A stretch of 64,000 nucleotides of DNA, taken from positions 14,011,040-14,075,039 of the forward strand of contig JAZBQD010000034.1 of the NCBI GenBank assembly GCA_036583965.1. Direction: 5' to 3'. Position numbers and translations under genes: made by a program. This document shows positions 38,901 through 48,494 of this stretch, piece after piece (positions within the stretch are counted from its first letter, which is position 1; every line of letters starts with the position of its first letter). The stretch is from Prunella strophiata. Taxonomy: Eukaryota; Chordata; Aves; Passeriformes; Prunellidae. A model generated the notes under the pieces. The model worked only from the letters and a program-made list of their open reading frames with translations, had not been told where the DNA came from and did no database searches.

Positions 38901-39198
38901 GGCACTGAGAGTATTTGACCTTTTGCCATGGCTCTGAATGAAGGTGACACAGGAGCACAGATGTGGTGTAAAAAAAGGAACCTTTTCACATGAAGTCAAC
39001 AGGATATTAAAATTAGGAAGCTGTAATGTCAGACAGGACTGATTTTTTTTTTCCTGAGTTCTCTCATCTGTTTTTAAAGTTATATTATTTTTTCTTTTTT
39101 CAATCCCCAGGTTAGAATACAGACCTCCATCTAGTAGCACAAGGGATTCCAAGGAAGAAGAAGAAAATCCAGAGATTTTTAAAAGCACAGCTTTTTGA
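14539..39198 (+). CDS. SLC22A5: SLC22A5: OCTN2, Na+-dependent carnitine transporter (10 exons, complete)
   Basis: Ten exons: 14539-14931, 23415-23518, 26126-26280, 27621-27792, 28741-28867, 33354-33454, 36304-36518, 37790-37972, 38432-38567 and 39111-39198. They join in frame into 1674 bp, 557 residues, the human OCTN2 length. The product is a 12-TM MFS protein that imports carnitine with Na+ for fatty-acid oxidation. Visible landmarks are MRDYD at the N-terminus, Asn32, a large extracellular loop with N-glycosylation sequons at Asn57, Asn64 and Asn91, MFS motif A (GQLSDKFGRK, including Arg169), a GTEILGKS nucleotide-binding-like motif at 218-225, [25 protein letters not shown] with Glu452, and the RVKG and STAF C-terminus typical of OCTN2. 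The start is chosen by homology and by purine at -3 (gcgccATGc). It lies directly downstream of its paralogue in the same orientation. Confidence 0.96.
15130..15310 (+). mobile_element. CR1 LINE 3' fragment
   Basis: Matches the CR1 3' end pattern: 'acactggaacaggttgtcc', 'gttcaaggccaggttggat', 'gtccctgtccatggcaggg' and 'agatgatctttataaggtcc'. In intron 1 of SLC22A5. Confidence 0.85.
15512..15705 (-). mobile_element. CR1 LINE 3' fragment
   Basis: Reverse-complement CR1 3' end: 'ctcatagaatcacagggtgg', 'tttgggttggaagggg', 'catgggcaggaacacc', 'gatggggcattcatagcttc'. In intron 1 of SLC22A5. Confidence 0.88.
15706..18106. other. SLC22A5 intron 1 segment
   Basis: No exon, RNA gene or recognised repeat was seen apart from short homopolymer runs (for example the T-run near 17016). 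Confidence 0.5.
18107..18236 (-). mobile_element. CR1 LINE 3' fragment
   Basis: Starts with 'gtcatagaatcatagaatgg' and continues 'tttgggtttggagggacc', 'atccaacccccctggcat' and 'gggcagggacaccttcc'. This is the antisense CR1 3' terminus. Confidence 0.88.
18237..23044. other. SLC22A5 intron 1 segment
   Basis: AT-leaning intron sequence; no exon, RNA gene or recognised mobile element was seen. Confidence 0.5.
23045..23325 (+). mobile_element. CR1 LINE 3' fragment
   Basis: Sense CR1: 'gcagtgacaagacaaggggg', 'ttatattggatattaggagg', 'ggttggacggggcttggag' and 'ccatggcagggggttgaaat'. It inserted about 90 bp before SLC22A5 exon 2. Confidence 0.9.
23415..23518 (+). CDS. SLC22A5: SLC22A5 exon 2
   Basis: 104 bp, acceptor ctccctgcag, donor gtaaag. 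It encodes [20 protein letters not shown] then [14 protein letters not shown] and AA of Lys166: the end of the extracellular loop and TM2. Length and phase match the human exon. Confidence 0.95.
23879..23970. repeat. G-run and T/TTTG low-complexity tract
   Basis: About ten consecutive G, then TTGG/TTTG units and a long T-run with TTTG spacers. Simple-sequence expansion in intron 2 of SLC22A5; possibly the decayed tail of a retroposed element. Confidence 0.8.
24413..25520 (-). other. Unidentified GC-richer intronic segment with long minus-strand open frames
   Basis: Within intron 2 of SLC22A5 this block is richer in G+C than its flanks and has minus-strand open frames (24413-24895, 25036-25509, 25119-25463). 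I do not recognise any domain. It may be an antisense remnant of a processed pseudogene or transposable element, or chance. The minus-strand frames overlap each other, which argues against one simple coding exon. Confidence 0.25.
26126..26280 (+). CDS. SLC22A5: SLC22A5 exon 3
   Basis: 155 bp, acceptor catggaag, donor gtatga. It completes Lys166 and encodes [20 protein letters not shown] then [10 protein letters not shown] and [21 protein letters not shown] motif A end with Arg169, TM3 and TM4. The length matches human exon 3. Confidence 0.95.
26568..26632 (+). mobile_element. CR1 LINE 3' terminus (short)
   Basis: 'ggaactagatgatctttaag', 'gtcccctccaacccaaacc' and 'attccatgattctatgattt' are the extreme CR1 3' end, in intron 3 of SLC22A5. 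Confidence 0.88.
27621..27792 (+). CDS. SLC22A5: SLC22A5 exon 4
   Basis: 172 bp, acceptor ttgaacag, donor gtgagt. It encodes (G)[17 protein letters not shown], then [14 protein letters not shown] and [18 protein letters not shown]5-TM6, including the GxxxxGKS nucleotide-binding-like motif (218-225). Confidence 0.95.
28741..28867 (+). CDS. SLC22A5: SLC22A5 exon 5
   Basis: 127 bp, acceptor ttctctgcag, donor gtaaga. It encodes [20 protein letters not shown], then [20 protein letters not shown] and SE: the signature after TM6 and the cytoplasmic loop. Confidence 0.95.
29596..30495 (+). mobile_element. Probable solo LTR of an avian endogenous retrovirus (ERVL-like)
   Basis: Begins TGTCATGGTTTGACACTGGC, a start typical of bird ERV LTRs, and ends near 'gccatgccaaaccaatac', about 0.9 kb in all. 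It includes a pyrimidine-rich internal part. No internal retroviral genes are present, so a recombined solo LTR is inferred. No clear target-site duplication was seen (GTGAT before, CGTCC after). Located in intron 5 of SLC22A5. The family is assigned from memory of bird LTR style. Confidence 0.6.
30496..32574. other. SLC22A5 intron 5 segment
   Basis: No exon or recognised repeat was seen apart from a T-rich run at about 31794-31818. Confidence 0.5.
32575..32760 (-). mobile_element. Possible old CR1-like fragment
   Basis: Phrases such as 'gttgattctccaggtgcagt' and 'gctcaaaactggatg' resemble the antisense CR1 region that precedes the 3' UTR. Strongly decayed, so this call is weak. Confidence 0.35.
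32858..33140 (-). mobile_element. CR1 LINE 3' fragment
   Basis: Antisense CR1: 'agaatcacagaatgtgctga', 'gctggaagggacccac', 'tcctggccctgcacaggaca', 'ctgggtgaagaacctctttt' and 'gtcctgtcactggtcaccag'. In intron 5 of SLC22A5. Confidence 0.9.
33354..33454 (+). CDS. SLC22A5: SLC22A5 exon 6
   Basis: 101 bp, acceptor ttttacag, donor gtaagc. It encodes [20 protein letters not shown] and then [13 protein letters not shown]: the cytoplasmic loop into TM7. It ends two bases into a codon completed by exon 7. Confidence 0.95.
33455..36303. other. SLC22A5 intron 6
   Basis: About 2.8 kb with no exon, RNA gene or recognised repeat. Confidence 0.5.
36304..36518 (+). CDS. SLC22A5: SLC22A5 exon 7
   Basis: 215 bp, acceptor tttcag, donor gtatgg. 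It encodes (W)[19 protein letters not shown], then [20 protein letters not shown] and LPRRYSM, ending [12 protein letters not shown]7-TM9. Confidence 0.95.
37790..37972 (+). CDS. SLC22A5: SLC22A5 exon 8
   Basis: 183 bp, acceptor ggatttcag, donor gtgagt. It encodes [20 protein letters not shown], then [19 protein letters not shown] and [15 protein letters not shown]. Glu452, implicated in Na+-coupled carnitine transport in human OCTN2, is present in TAELYP. Confidence 0.95.
38197..38362 (-). mobile_element. CR1 LINE 3' fragment
   Basis: Antisense CR1: 'accacagaatggtttgggtt', 'ggaaggaaccttaaatatc', 'atgggcagggacaccatcc' and 'catccacagcttctctgag'. It lies about 70 bp upstream of SLC22A5 exon 9. 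Confidence 0.9.
38432..38567 (+). CDS. SLC22A5: SLC22A5 exon 9
   Basis: 136 bp, acceptor tttacatag, donor gtaagt. It encodes [20 protein letters not shown] then [20 protein letters not shown] and LRVK(G): TM11-TM12 and the start of the C-terminal tail, OCTN2-type. Confidence 0.95.
39111..39198 (+). CDS. SLC22A5: SLC22A5 exon 10 (terminal)
   Basis: 88 bp, acceptor aatccccag, stop TGA at 39196-39198. It encodes the hydrophilic cytoplasmic tail, with an acidic EEEE run and the terminal KSTAF. The STAF end is the class I PDZ ligand known from human OCTN2 (PDZK1-type partners). Confidence 0.95.
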
Positions 39199-40536
39199 TG
39201 GAACTCCTATGTATTTCCTGATGGACTGAAAGTTAAATGGACTTTTCTTTTAAAATTTATTCTAGAAAGAGCTAGTGACAACACTTTGTTTTCTGTAATT
39301 TGAACCTTATTTATTAATTTAAACACTGTGTTCCCTACATTCTCTTTTTATATGAACATAAATACTTTGTAGCCTTCAATGAGATTTTTTTCAGCCACGG
39401 TTGAGTTCATGCAGTAGTACCATGGAGCAGAATCTGATCAATATTTTGTAACTTTACACATGTAGTTCAGCTGAAAGATACTTGAAAATGAGTTCAAGGG
39501 CTGGCAGGGTGCCTGGATTCTTCAGTGAACCTCCTCCAGAGCTAATGCTTACATCAAGAGGTAAAAATTGCCTGAAAAAGTTGCTCATTGCTTCTGGTTC
39601 CTTGACCTCTGTTTCTGGACAGGAAACTTATTTATTATAGTGAAGGTTCATGACAACGTGCCTCTCTGTGATCTTACTCAAATGACTTTGCATATGCTGA
39701 ATTTGTTACCAAATTGAGAAAGATGCAAAGAAAGATTTTGAGAATTAATTCTAACCTGTTGTGTTTTAACTCAGCATAGACTGAAAGGATTGTCTTGCAC
39801 AAAGTATTTAGCACTGAAATTTTGTTCACAAAATTCACTTGATTCCAATGCTGGATTTCAACTGTACCTTCTTGGTGAAGTTGTTTACATCTGACCTTGG
39901 ATATGGCCTTTTTTCAGGCTGGATTTATTCTAAATAATGCAAATGGTTTCACCTGTGTGTAGAGGGAGTGGTGTTAGTTTGGCATTCTCCCTTTTCAATG
40001 TGGGGTGAAAGTTTTATGTATAAATTATTTTAATGTTTTCTGTGCAATTTGGATGATGGAAACAATTCTCCTGTCTTTGTTCTGTGTTTTTCCCACTCAT
40101 ATACACATGCACACAATTAATATATTTAGTTGTAAATTTTTATGTTAATCATGCCACTACACTGACCTCATGGTGGAATGTACTGAGAACAAAACAGAAT
40201 ATATCTTTGACCACTGGTTCTTGATCTTCAAGTGTCAACTATATGATTGCTGTGAGGTCTGTTCATTCTAAGTTTCACTTATGTAATCAGTGAATTGCTT
40301 TTAAATTGTTTAAAAAAACCCAACAAACCCACAAATCTTGTTGACAGTCAGTGAAGAAACTGTTCCTTGTGCTATGGAAGTTTGGCATTGCCTGTGTTTC
40401 TTTAAATACACAATGTATATGTACACAGAGTCTCATTTGTGCTATGCTGATTACAGTGGGACAAATGTGAGTGGGGAAAGGTTTCTCTCTCATGGCACTT
40501 GTGTTTTGTTCTGTCTTGTTAAATTAAGACTATAAT

Positions 40537-40542
40537 AATAAA
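40537..40542 (+). terminator. Polyadenylation signal AATAAA (SLC22A5, proximal)
   Basis: AATAAA about 1.3 kb after the stop codon, followed by moderately T/G-rich sequence (acctttgtag). Confidence 0.5.
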
Positions 40543-42920
40543 CAGCCTAAACCTTTGTAGCCTGAACTCTCAGGGTCCTTACTCTACTGCAGCAGCTGGT
40601 TGGGGAAGTTTTGCATTTTCCTGTGGTATTTAAATATACAGGTGGTGTTGGCTGATTCCAGTCTTTCATTAATCGATATCCCAAATTCTGACCTTGGTAA
40701 CAGACTCCAGCAATGGGACTGATGTGTACCTTGGACTGCTTGTCACAGGAAGAAAGTAGAAAATGCTGTATAGATTATAATGGTTTGGTTTTGTTAAATT
40801 CTTCCTAACAGTGTCTTGAGGCTCTTGGGTTTGCTTCACTTTTCCTGCATTTTCTGACCTCTTTATTTAGGATTTTCATTTATAAATGCAGCAGGGAGCT
40901 GACCAATGTCCCCAGGTCAGAGAATACCAACAAACACACACAAACACATTGTCAGCTTTTCCAAGGAAAGAAATCCAAAGCTTGGGGCAGGTTCAGTGTC
41001 ACTCCTGTTTAGTAGGTTGACAAGCCCTGAGCAGGCAGGTTTAAAATGCAGTGTATGATTTGAGGCTACTGCCAAAATTGAGAATCTGGATTTTACAAGC
41101 CTTTACTGCACATCACAGGACAGCCTTGACATGAGCAAATACATGTCAGGGTAGTGCATGTAACAGCCAGTCCCCCTTGCCCAAAAACATGACCTGATTT
41201 GTTAGGCTTACAGCCTTTTTGAAATATTCATTGCAAACATAAGAGTATGTTGTAAAACGTAGTACAGATATTTTTCTTTGTAAATTTTATGTTTAGGAAC
41301 TGGAACATTGAGAACAGCTTTTTTTGTGTGTGTTGTAGAATGATCTGGTAACTGCAGGAATCTGAGGCAAAACACATTTTGCTGCAACTTCCTTGTAATG
41401 AATTTGCCAATGTAAACAATCATGTCTCATAAGGCTCTTCCTGTAAACAGTTCAGAAAATACCCTGAAATGTAACGTGCTTGCCTGATACATGATTTAGT
41501 CTGGAAATTCCAGTCCTAAAGTGCAGTGTCCATTTAACATCTGATTTATCTATAATTTCTCACCCACTGTTTTATCGAAGTATGTGCCTTGAAAGAGAGA
41601 CTTTTTTTCTTGAATATTTAAATATTTTGATGTTTACTAAAGTTCTTCATGAGGTTTTCTGTTGTTATTGTTGGTTTGGGATTTTTTTTAAATCCAAGCT
41701 GGGGAATTTCCTGGTTGTGACTAATACTACAAAACTCAATGGCAAACACTTTGTGTGAAAAAAGGTTTTTTCCCTTGCTTATGTTTTTAAAAACGTAAAG
41801 TCTGAGTCAGAAATGTGGAACATAATTGATATAGCAGACTGGGTTATTTTGTACTTACTGTTTTATCCTACTCTTTTCAAGTTCAGCTCTAAGCCAAGGA
41901 TCTTGTTCTAGTGGGTAACAGGCATCTCCAAAAGAAATTGAGGGAATATTTTAATAAGCAAGATATAGATAAAAGGACCTGATACAGTCATGGGCAAATC
42001 TTAGAGTGGTATCCATGCTGGCAACAGATAAGATTTGCAGCACAGAGTGTGACTACAGAATAGGGAGAAAGGTCAGTTCTGTCCTTTGGAAGAGGAATTG
42101 TTATAGACCTGTGAGCTTGTGCTGCAGAGGAGGAAGATGAAACAGACTTTGAAACTCAGACTGACCTTAACCTGGAAAATCCTGCATCACAGCAGCAATG
42201 CATGTTACAGGTACCTGGTTAGGGGAGGATTCCCTGTTGCCAGAGAACAATCACACTGCCATATATCACCAAGGGAAATAGCACACGGCCTTGGGGACAA
42301 GGATGCCTTCCTTTCCAGCTCTCAGGCTGACTCCTGTCTTCATCTCAGGCATGCCAGATAATCCTGTGACTTCGGTTTCTTTGTTTGCCAGTGGAAATGC
42401 CATTAACTCAAAAGGTACCACACCTACTTGTGATGTTGGAGCTTCACAGTCAATAATTGTTAGAGTCTCTGACTCTCCTGACAGTGAATGTAATGCTCCC
42501 ATAAGCATCATTTAGTACTTCATCTTCCACAATGGGGCAACTTTGGCTGACTTCTGACACTATTTTGTGAAGAGGTGTGAACTCCTCCCCTCTTTCCAAG
42601 TGAGCATTTGGGGTGGGTGGGTACACAGGCAGGGGTGCATTGCCCGGGGAGATGGGCTGCAATACCTATTTCAGTATTTGTACAATAGAACCTTAGTCCT
42701 GACTGTTAAAAATTATTTTCTTAAAACATAGAATCAGCTTAGGACCATAAAGCCTTACTTAGAAATGCTTTTGGGAGTACCTTAAACCGGTGATGGCTTC
42801 AGCCTTGTATATAGAAATATATATAAATTTCTTCTAAGAATGTAAATATTCCTAGCTGTACCTACATTGATTCCTACCCTAGTTTTTTATAGAGAAATGC
42901 TTGTTATTTGTAAAATTAAG

Positions 42921-42926
42921 AATAAA
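42921..42926 (+). terminator. Polyadenylation signal AATAAA (distal)
   Basis: AATAAA followed by 'ctttaattttttttttttt'. Could be a distal SLC22A5 3' end. Confidence 0.4.
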
Positions 42927-43224
42927 ATATCTGGAATTATCTTTAATTTTTTTTTTTTTCATCTTCATGTATAGAAATATATCCTAGTATCTATTGAAAG
43001 GCTCTTGGTATGAAGTTTCATAGTTTAACAGCCAGTATGAGATCTCTTGGACTGTCTGTACCCTGGATCCGTGTAAGAGCTCTCTGTGTACATCCAAATA
43101 GCAACAGGCCTGCAGTGCCCAGGAGCCCATCAACCCAGGGCCCAGCAAAAGGTGCCAGCAGCACTTGTGCAACCCGGATGTTGAAAGCAGAACAAAATGC
43201 CCTTTTAGGATAACCAGCAGGTCA

Positions 43225-43780
43225 AGAGACAAGATTCTACCCCTCTAGTCTGCTCTGGTGAGACCTAACCTGCCATGCTGTGTCCAGCTCTGGGGCCCCC
43301 AGCAGCTCTGGAGCTGCTGGAGCAAGACCAGAGGAGGCCATGGAGATGTTTTGAGGGCTGGAGCCCCTCTGCTCTGGAGCCAGGCTGGGAGAGCTGGGGG
43401 TATTCACCTGGAGAAGAGAAGGCTCTGGAGAGACCTCAGAGCCCCTTCCTAGTGCCTAAAGAGGCTCCAGGAGAGTGGGAGAGGGGCTTTGGACAAGGGC
43501 ATGGAGTGACAGGATAAGGAGAAATGGCATCAAACTGACAGAGGGCAGGATTAGATTAGAGATTGAAAAGAAATTATCAACTGTGGAGGGGCAAGTGCCT
43601 CCTGGAACAGGTTGCCCAGACAAGTTGTGGCTGGCCCATGTCTGGAAATATTCAAGGCCAGGTTGGATGGCTTCAGAACAACCTGATCTAGGAGAAGGTG
43701 TCCCTGCTCATGGCAGGGCATGGAATGAGATCAGCTTTGATGTCTCTTCCAACCCAAACCAGTCTGTGGTTTCCTGTAAA
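43225..43780 (+). mobile_element. CR1 LINE 3' fragment (long)
   Basis: Sense CR1 covering the end of ORF2 and the 3' UTR: 'tgtccagctctggggccccc', 'gaggccatggagatgttttg', 'ctggagaagagaaggctctg', 'gttcaaggccaggttgg'-type sequence, and 'cttccaacccaaaccagtct'. Confidence 0.9.
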
Positions 43781-44696
43781 ACTCTGGTGCCTCTAGCAGC
43801 CTGTGCACCATGGTTTGTCTTACATTTGGGGTCATTCTTCTGAACAGAGCCTGGGAGCAGCATTCCAGAAATTCTTGTGCAGAACAAATGCTTCTGAGAA
43901 AAGAAAAAAAAAAAAAAAAATCGCCAAAACCAGAGACTGCACTGTGTAGAGCCAGTAGTTTCTGGAGATGGATGTCCATGGCTGCAGGGAGACAGTTTTT
44001 CTCTCTCACTTGCTCTGTGGATCTTTGACCTCTTAGGCCACCAAGTCTTACCTGTGTCACTTGACTCTTTGCCTGACTTCTAACAAACTACAAGTGCCCT
44101 GTGGCTCCTACGTCAGCTTCACTTCGAGGCAAGGTAAATAATGAGTGATAAGCAGCAACTGTTCAAGAACACCAGGTAATTTATTAAATTCCTGAAGAAA
44201 ATGCCTTAAAAGCCTGCAGTCATTGAGTGAGCATTCCTGGGAGCAGCTGTTGCCTCCTGCAGTGAGCAGCTGTGCAGGAGGGGTATTGAGAGCAGCTGAG
44301 GAGGATGTTCCTTGTTCCTGCAAAGCACTTCTGAGAGACCCAGCTTCTCTCCCCTTGGCTGTGTCAGTGTTGGCTTTCTGCTAGAAGTGAGACTTCTTGA
44401 AGTATCTTAATTGTGACCATCTGGAGGGTTCTTTGCCCCTGGGGTGAACCAACTTAATTTCCTTTTGATTTGTTCATTAATTGTTCTTAGCTGTAAGAAC
44501 TCTTCAGTGCTCTGATAGCTTTGTCCAAGCCACCAGAGTTCATGTAGCTCCTGCTCTCAGTTGCAGAGAGGGTTATTGGTCAGAGGGAGCTCTCCTGTTG
44601 TGGGACTGCTGCTTTCCCATGAAGAAAGTCACTCTCACCGTTCCAAGAGGTAAATAACCTTGTGAGAGCTGGGTCTGCCGTATCTACAGGGACTCA

Positions 44697-44840
44697 CAGA
44701 ATCGTCCAGGTGGGAAAAGGCCTCTGAAATCATCGAGTGCAACCATTTCCCCAGCACTAAACCCCGTCCCCAAGTGCCACATCTACGTGTCTGTTAAACC
44801 CCTCTGGTCCCTCCGAAGTGCTTCTACATCTGCCCTGCTC
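44697..44840 (-). mobile_element. CR1-like LINE fragment
   Basis: Antisense CR1 variant: 'cacagaatcgtccaggtggg', 'aaaaggcctctgaaatcatc' and 'cccaagtgccacatctacgt'. It directly abuts the second CpG island. Confidence 0.75.
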
Positions 44841-44865
44841 CCGGTCAGGGGAATGTCGGGGGGAA

Positions 44866-45000
44866 GAGATGAGCCCGCTGTGCAGAGATGAGCCCGCTGT
44901 GCAGAGAGGAGCCCGCTGTGCAGAGGCGGGCTGGGGGAGCCGCTGTGCAGAGATGAGCCCGCTGTGCAGAGGTGGGCTGGGGGAGCCGCTGTGCCCGCAG
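44866..45000. repeat. Short tandem repeat in CpG island (agatgagcccgctgtgcag)
   Basis: A 19-bp unit, AGATGAGCCCGCTGTGCAG, recurs with variants several times, interleaved with a 'cgggctgggggagccgctgtg' type insert that itself appears twice. A higher-order degenerate array at the 5' edge of the island. Confidence 0.75.
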
Positions 45001-45254
45001 CCCCGCCGTGCCCCCGGCTCCCCCGGGCTCCCCAGCCCTTTCCCGAGGGCGGCCGGCAGCCGGGGCCGCCCCTCCTTCGGGAAAGGGAAAGCGAAAGCGG
45101 AGCGCGGTGTGAGGCGGAGCGGGGCCGCAGCCGAGCGGGGCTGGGGGCGCCGGGGACCCGCGGAGGTGAGCGGAGCGGAGCGGGGCCGGGGGGCTGGCAG
45201 CGGGCACGGCGGGGGCGGCTGCCGGCGAGGCCCTGCCCGGCCCCTCGGCGCTCC

Positions 45255-45307
45255 CTCCTCATCCTCATCCTCATCCTCATCCTCATCCTCCTCATCCTCC
45301 TCCTCCC
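45255..45307. repeat. (TCATCC)n / (CCT)n microsatellite
   Basis: Hexamer ATCCTC repeated about six times, then CTC/TCC triplets, inside the second CpG island. Confidence 0.9.
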
Positions 45308-45430
45308 GGCCGCGGGCAGGTGCGAGCTCGGCAGCGGAGCCCGCCCGTGCGGGGTCCCGCACCGCAGCGGGGTCTGGAGAGCTCCCGGTGAAGCCTCTGG
45401 AAGTCTGAGCTTCGCATGCATTTATCTCTC

Positions 45431-45606
45431 GGAGGTAGTAAGATACTGGCATGGAGGTCCTAGAGGAGCTGTGGATGCCTGTTCAAGGCCAGGTTAAATG
45501 GGGCTTGGAGCAGCTTGGTCTGGTTCCTGCCCATGGCTGGGTGTTGAGGACTGAACGAGCTTTAGGTCCTGATAACCCACACCATTCTGTGGTGCTGTGA
45601 TTCAGT
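45431..45606 (+). mobile_element. CR1 LINE 3' fragment
   Basis: Sense CR1: 'gttcaaggccaggttaaatg', 'gggcttggagcagcttggtc', 'ctgcccatggctgggtgttg' and 'caccattctgtggtgctgtg'. Confidence 0.85.
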
Positions 45607-48494
45607 TCGGGGGGTTTCTTTGGTGCAAATGTTTCCCAAAGTGCTGGGGAGCTGCTAGCTGCTGCCCAGTGCTCTGATGGTTCAGTTTATCCCACAGCAA
45701 GTTCCTATCTTCAAGTTTCCAATTGCTCATAATTCTGCCAACTTTAATTGTTTAAGCTGAAAGTGTTGTGACCTGGGTGACTGCCTCAGCTTGGCTTTCC
45801 TTTCTGTGTTCATTTATTTTCTTCCATCCAAGGGGGAGGTAAGGACTGACCCTTGGCTCTCAGATGGCCGTAATTCTGGTGACCTTTCCTTGGAGCAGCA
45901 CTGCCTGCCCAACCTCCTTCTTATTCCAGCAAGGAATTTATATCTGGGAAGGGGCAACAGATTTTGTAAAGATCTCTTACCCAAGTATAAGCTGATTTGC
46001 ACAAATTATAATAAACTATAAATTTAATTTCCTTCTGTTCTATCTCAAGCTGAGTATTGATTGTAGCTCTGGTACAGATTGCTGCTGGTGGAGCCAGAGT
46101 GTGAAGAAAAGGTCAGGAACCCGAAGGAGGTGAGGCACTAATGTGGCTTTAGCAGATGCTGCTGGGATAAGGGTGTTGAGGTTGGACTAAGACTTCACTG
46201 TAAGTTGCTGAGGATGGAGACCAGTGAGGGTAGGGGCTCCCCACAGGTGGCTGCTGTGGAGCTGAGAGGCCCAGGCTTTACCCTTGCCTTGGCAGATGAA
46301 ATTCAGTTTGTTCCTCTAGCAACAGCTGTGATCAATACATAAATGAGAAAGCAAATAATTATATTGCCATTTTTAACAAGAGGAACCTGGAAGGGGGTTA
46401 TTTGTAGAGCAGAGATGCAGGAGAGCAGAAGTGAGCTGGGCCTGGTAGAGAAACTGCAGGTGGATTTGATTGAAGAAACAGGCAAAGGAGAGATGAGGTG
46501 TCCTCCCCTGAGGAGCAGTTAAGCTGCTGCTAAAAGTGCTCCATTATTTCAGAGGACTTTGAGTGACACCCCTTTGCCTTATCGAGCCTTCACATTTATT
46601 TTAGCAACATATGTCTACAACTTATGCTGCCCAAGTAAACCTCTCCAGTTGAAACCGCGTCCCTGGAGAAAAGGGAACGCCTTGTGTGACTTTATTGACT
46701 TTCATGGTTGTGGTGAAGAGCCTCAGGGCAGCTTCTCCTCTCTCTTTACCTCTGCCAGCTGATGGGAGGGACACTCTTGGAAAGAAGGTGGTTTCATGGG
46801 TGAGATGTTTTTGTTCTAAGTGAACCCTACTTAAGGAGATTTATGCACTAGTTATACAACTTAAATGGTGCACATCTCCTGTACAATTAACACAGTGATT
46901 AAACTGAATAAAGCCCACTTAACTGGCTTTCCCTTACAAACACCTTATTTTCCATCAACAAATTAGCATGACTGAAGGGCTGCGAAACCAGTTTTCTCAG
47001 ACTGTTACAGGGAAGGGATCATCTTGAATAACACAGCACTGTGTTGAGTGGGTCAGAGGTGGCTGCTGACCCCTGGACAGGGCTCAGCTCCACAGATGAA
47101 ACAGCTTTTGCCTTTGCACCGTCTGATGGTGGAGGGCGCAGAACAAGAAGATTTGGAGGTGACAAACTTTAAACCTCTGCCTTCTTTTCTCTGGGTTTCT
47201 CATAAGACCCGTTGAAAGGCATTTGTTGTATTCTGGCCACCTAAAGCATTTACCTGGTGACCTGCATGTCCTGCAAATTTAAAAAGTGTTCTTCCTGGGG
47301 ACAATTGAAATATTGTTCCTTCCTAGGGAATGTGGGCTGTGAGCCTCAGAAATGAAAGATGCACGGGTCCTGGGCTGATCCCGCCCCAGTCCTGCCATGA
47401 TGCTGAGGGACAGGCTGCATGGTCCTGCCAGCACTGGGCAGGACCTGCTAATTACGTGCTTGTCATTAGCGGCAGTGACACCTGCTGATGGGAAGAACGG
47501 AACTGGCCTTTCTGGAAACATGACACTGATTTTAACATGCTGTTAATGTGCCTTTAATTTATTAGACTATCACTATCCGTGCCTGTCTGGCAAGACTTTT
47601 CACAAAGCCTGTGAAAAGCTGCAGGAATGTTTGTCCTCAGGAGCCCAAATCCAGCTGCCATCCTTCCTTTGTTGAGGGGTGATGTAATACTGCCATGGCA
47701 GGAGGTTAGTGATGATGGAGATGGCTGGGGCTGATAAAGCTGAACTGGTTCCGTGCCCCTGTAAGAGAAGGGTAACTACAAGCTCCAGAAAAAACAGCAG
47801 ACTGACATTATAATTCCAAACGAGTTGCATGGGGCAATGTTGCTTTCCTGGGAGAGTGTTGGCACCTCTGCCAGCAGTGCCAGTGGAGGATGGACCAGTT
47901 CCCCCCAGCCCTGTTTGCATCCCAGGCAATGCCATGGCTGCTGCTCCCTCCCAGGGAGTTCAGCTGAGCAGTGGAGAAACCAGCTGTTTGTTTGTGCTGA
48001 GATCATGCAAGGGACCAGAGATAAGATACAGAAACTGATTGGCTTATCTGCTCAACCCTTGGAGTTCAGCCTCTGGCAGAAGCCAGAATGGGTGCAGAGG
48101 AGGAGCCTGATCAGGGGCAGTCCTGCTCGATTTCTCCTCTTCATTACCATACACCAATTTTCTCATCCTGATATTTTTCCCTTCCTTAGAGGAAAGAAAA
48201 GGTACAGCCAAAAGCTGAGGAGAGGAGGTCAGTAAGCACGGCAGCAACCATTCCATTCTGAAAGCTGCTTTCCTGAAACAATAAACAGCTTTGCAGAAAA
48301 TAGCTGATGCTTCCCATGCAGCTGTTGCATCATCTTTCTCTGGACAATAAAACTGTAGTTGGGCAGCCTGGTGATAACAAGCATCAATATGGGAGGTCCC
48401 TTGGCACATGAAGGAGCTCTGGAGGAGCTGGCTCCAACAGAGCTTTAGTTTATACCAAATATGCAGCGCAAATAAAAGCAGCTCATGCTGTGCA
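45607..48494. other. Intergenic, nothing recognised
   Basis: No coding exon, RNA gene or repeat family was recognised. Confidence 0.5.

Larger units (their letters stand above)
39199..42945 (+). other. SLC22A5: 3' UTR of SLC22A5 and possible extended 3' UTR
   Basis: AT-rich non-coding sequence after the stop. Two plausible 3' ends are marked by AATAAA at 40537-40542 (short form) and 42921-42926 (long form, followed by a T-rich run). No repeat family was recognised. Which end is used cannot be told from sequence alone. Confidence 0.5.
44845..45415. promoter_or_regulatory. Second CpG island, candidate orphan promoter
   Basis: A GC/CpG-dense block of about 0.55 kb far from any recognised coding exon. 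On the + strand GAG|GTGAGC at 45163-45171 is a good donor-like site, so a first exon of an unannotated transcript ending about 45165 is conceivable. In mammals long non-coding transcription (IRF1-AS1/C5orf56) exists between SLC22A5 and IRF1; any link is inference. Open frames through it look compositional. Confidence 0.5.

Noticed and set aside
44757..45497. Proline/serine/acidic-rich open frames through the second CpG island
   Set aside because: Composition-driven frames in several overlapping phases on both strands, caused by GC-rich and (TCATCC)n sequence. No domain was recognised.
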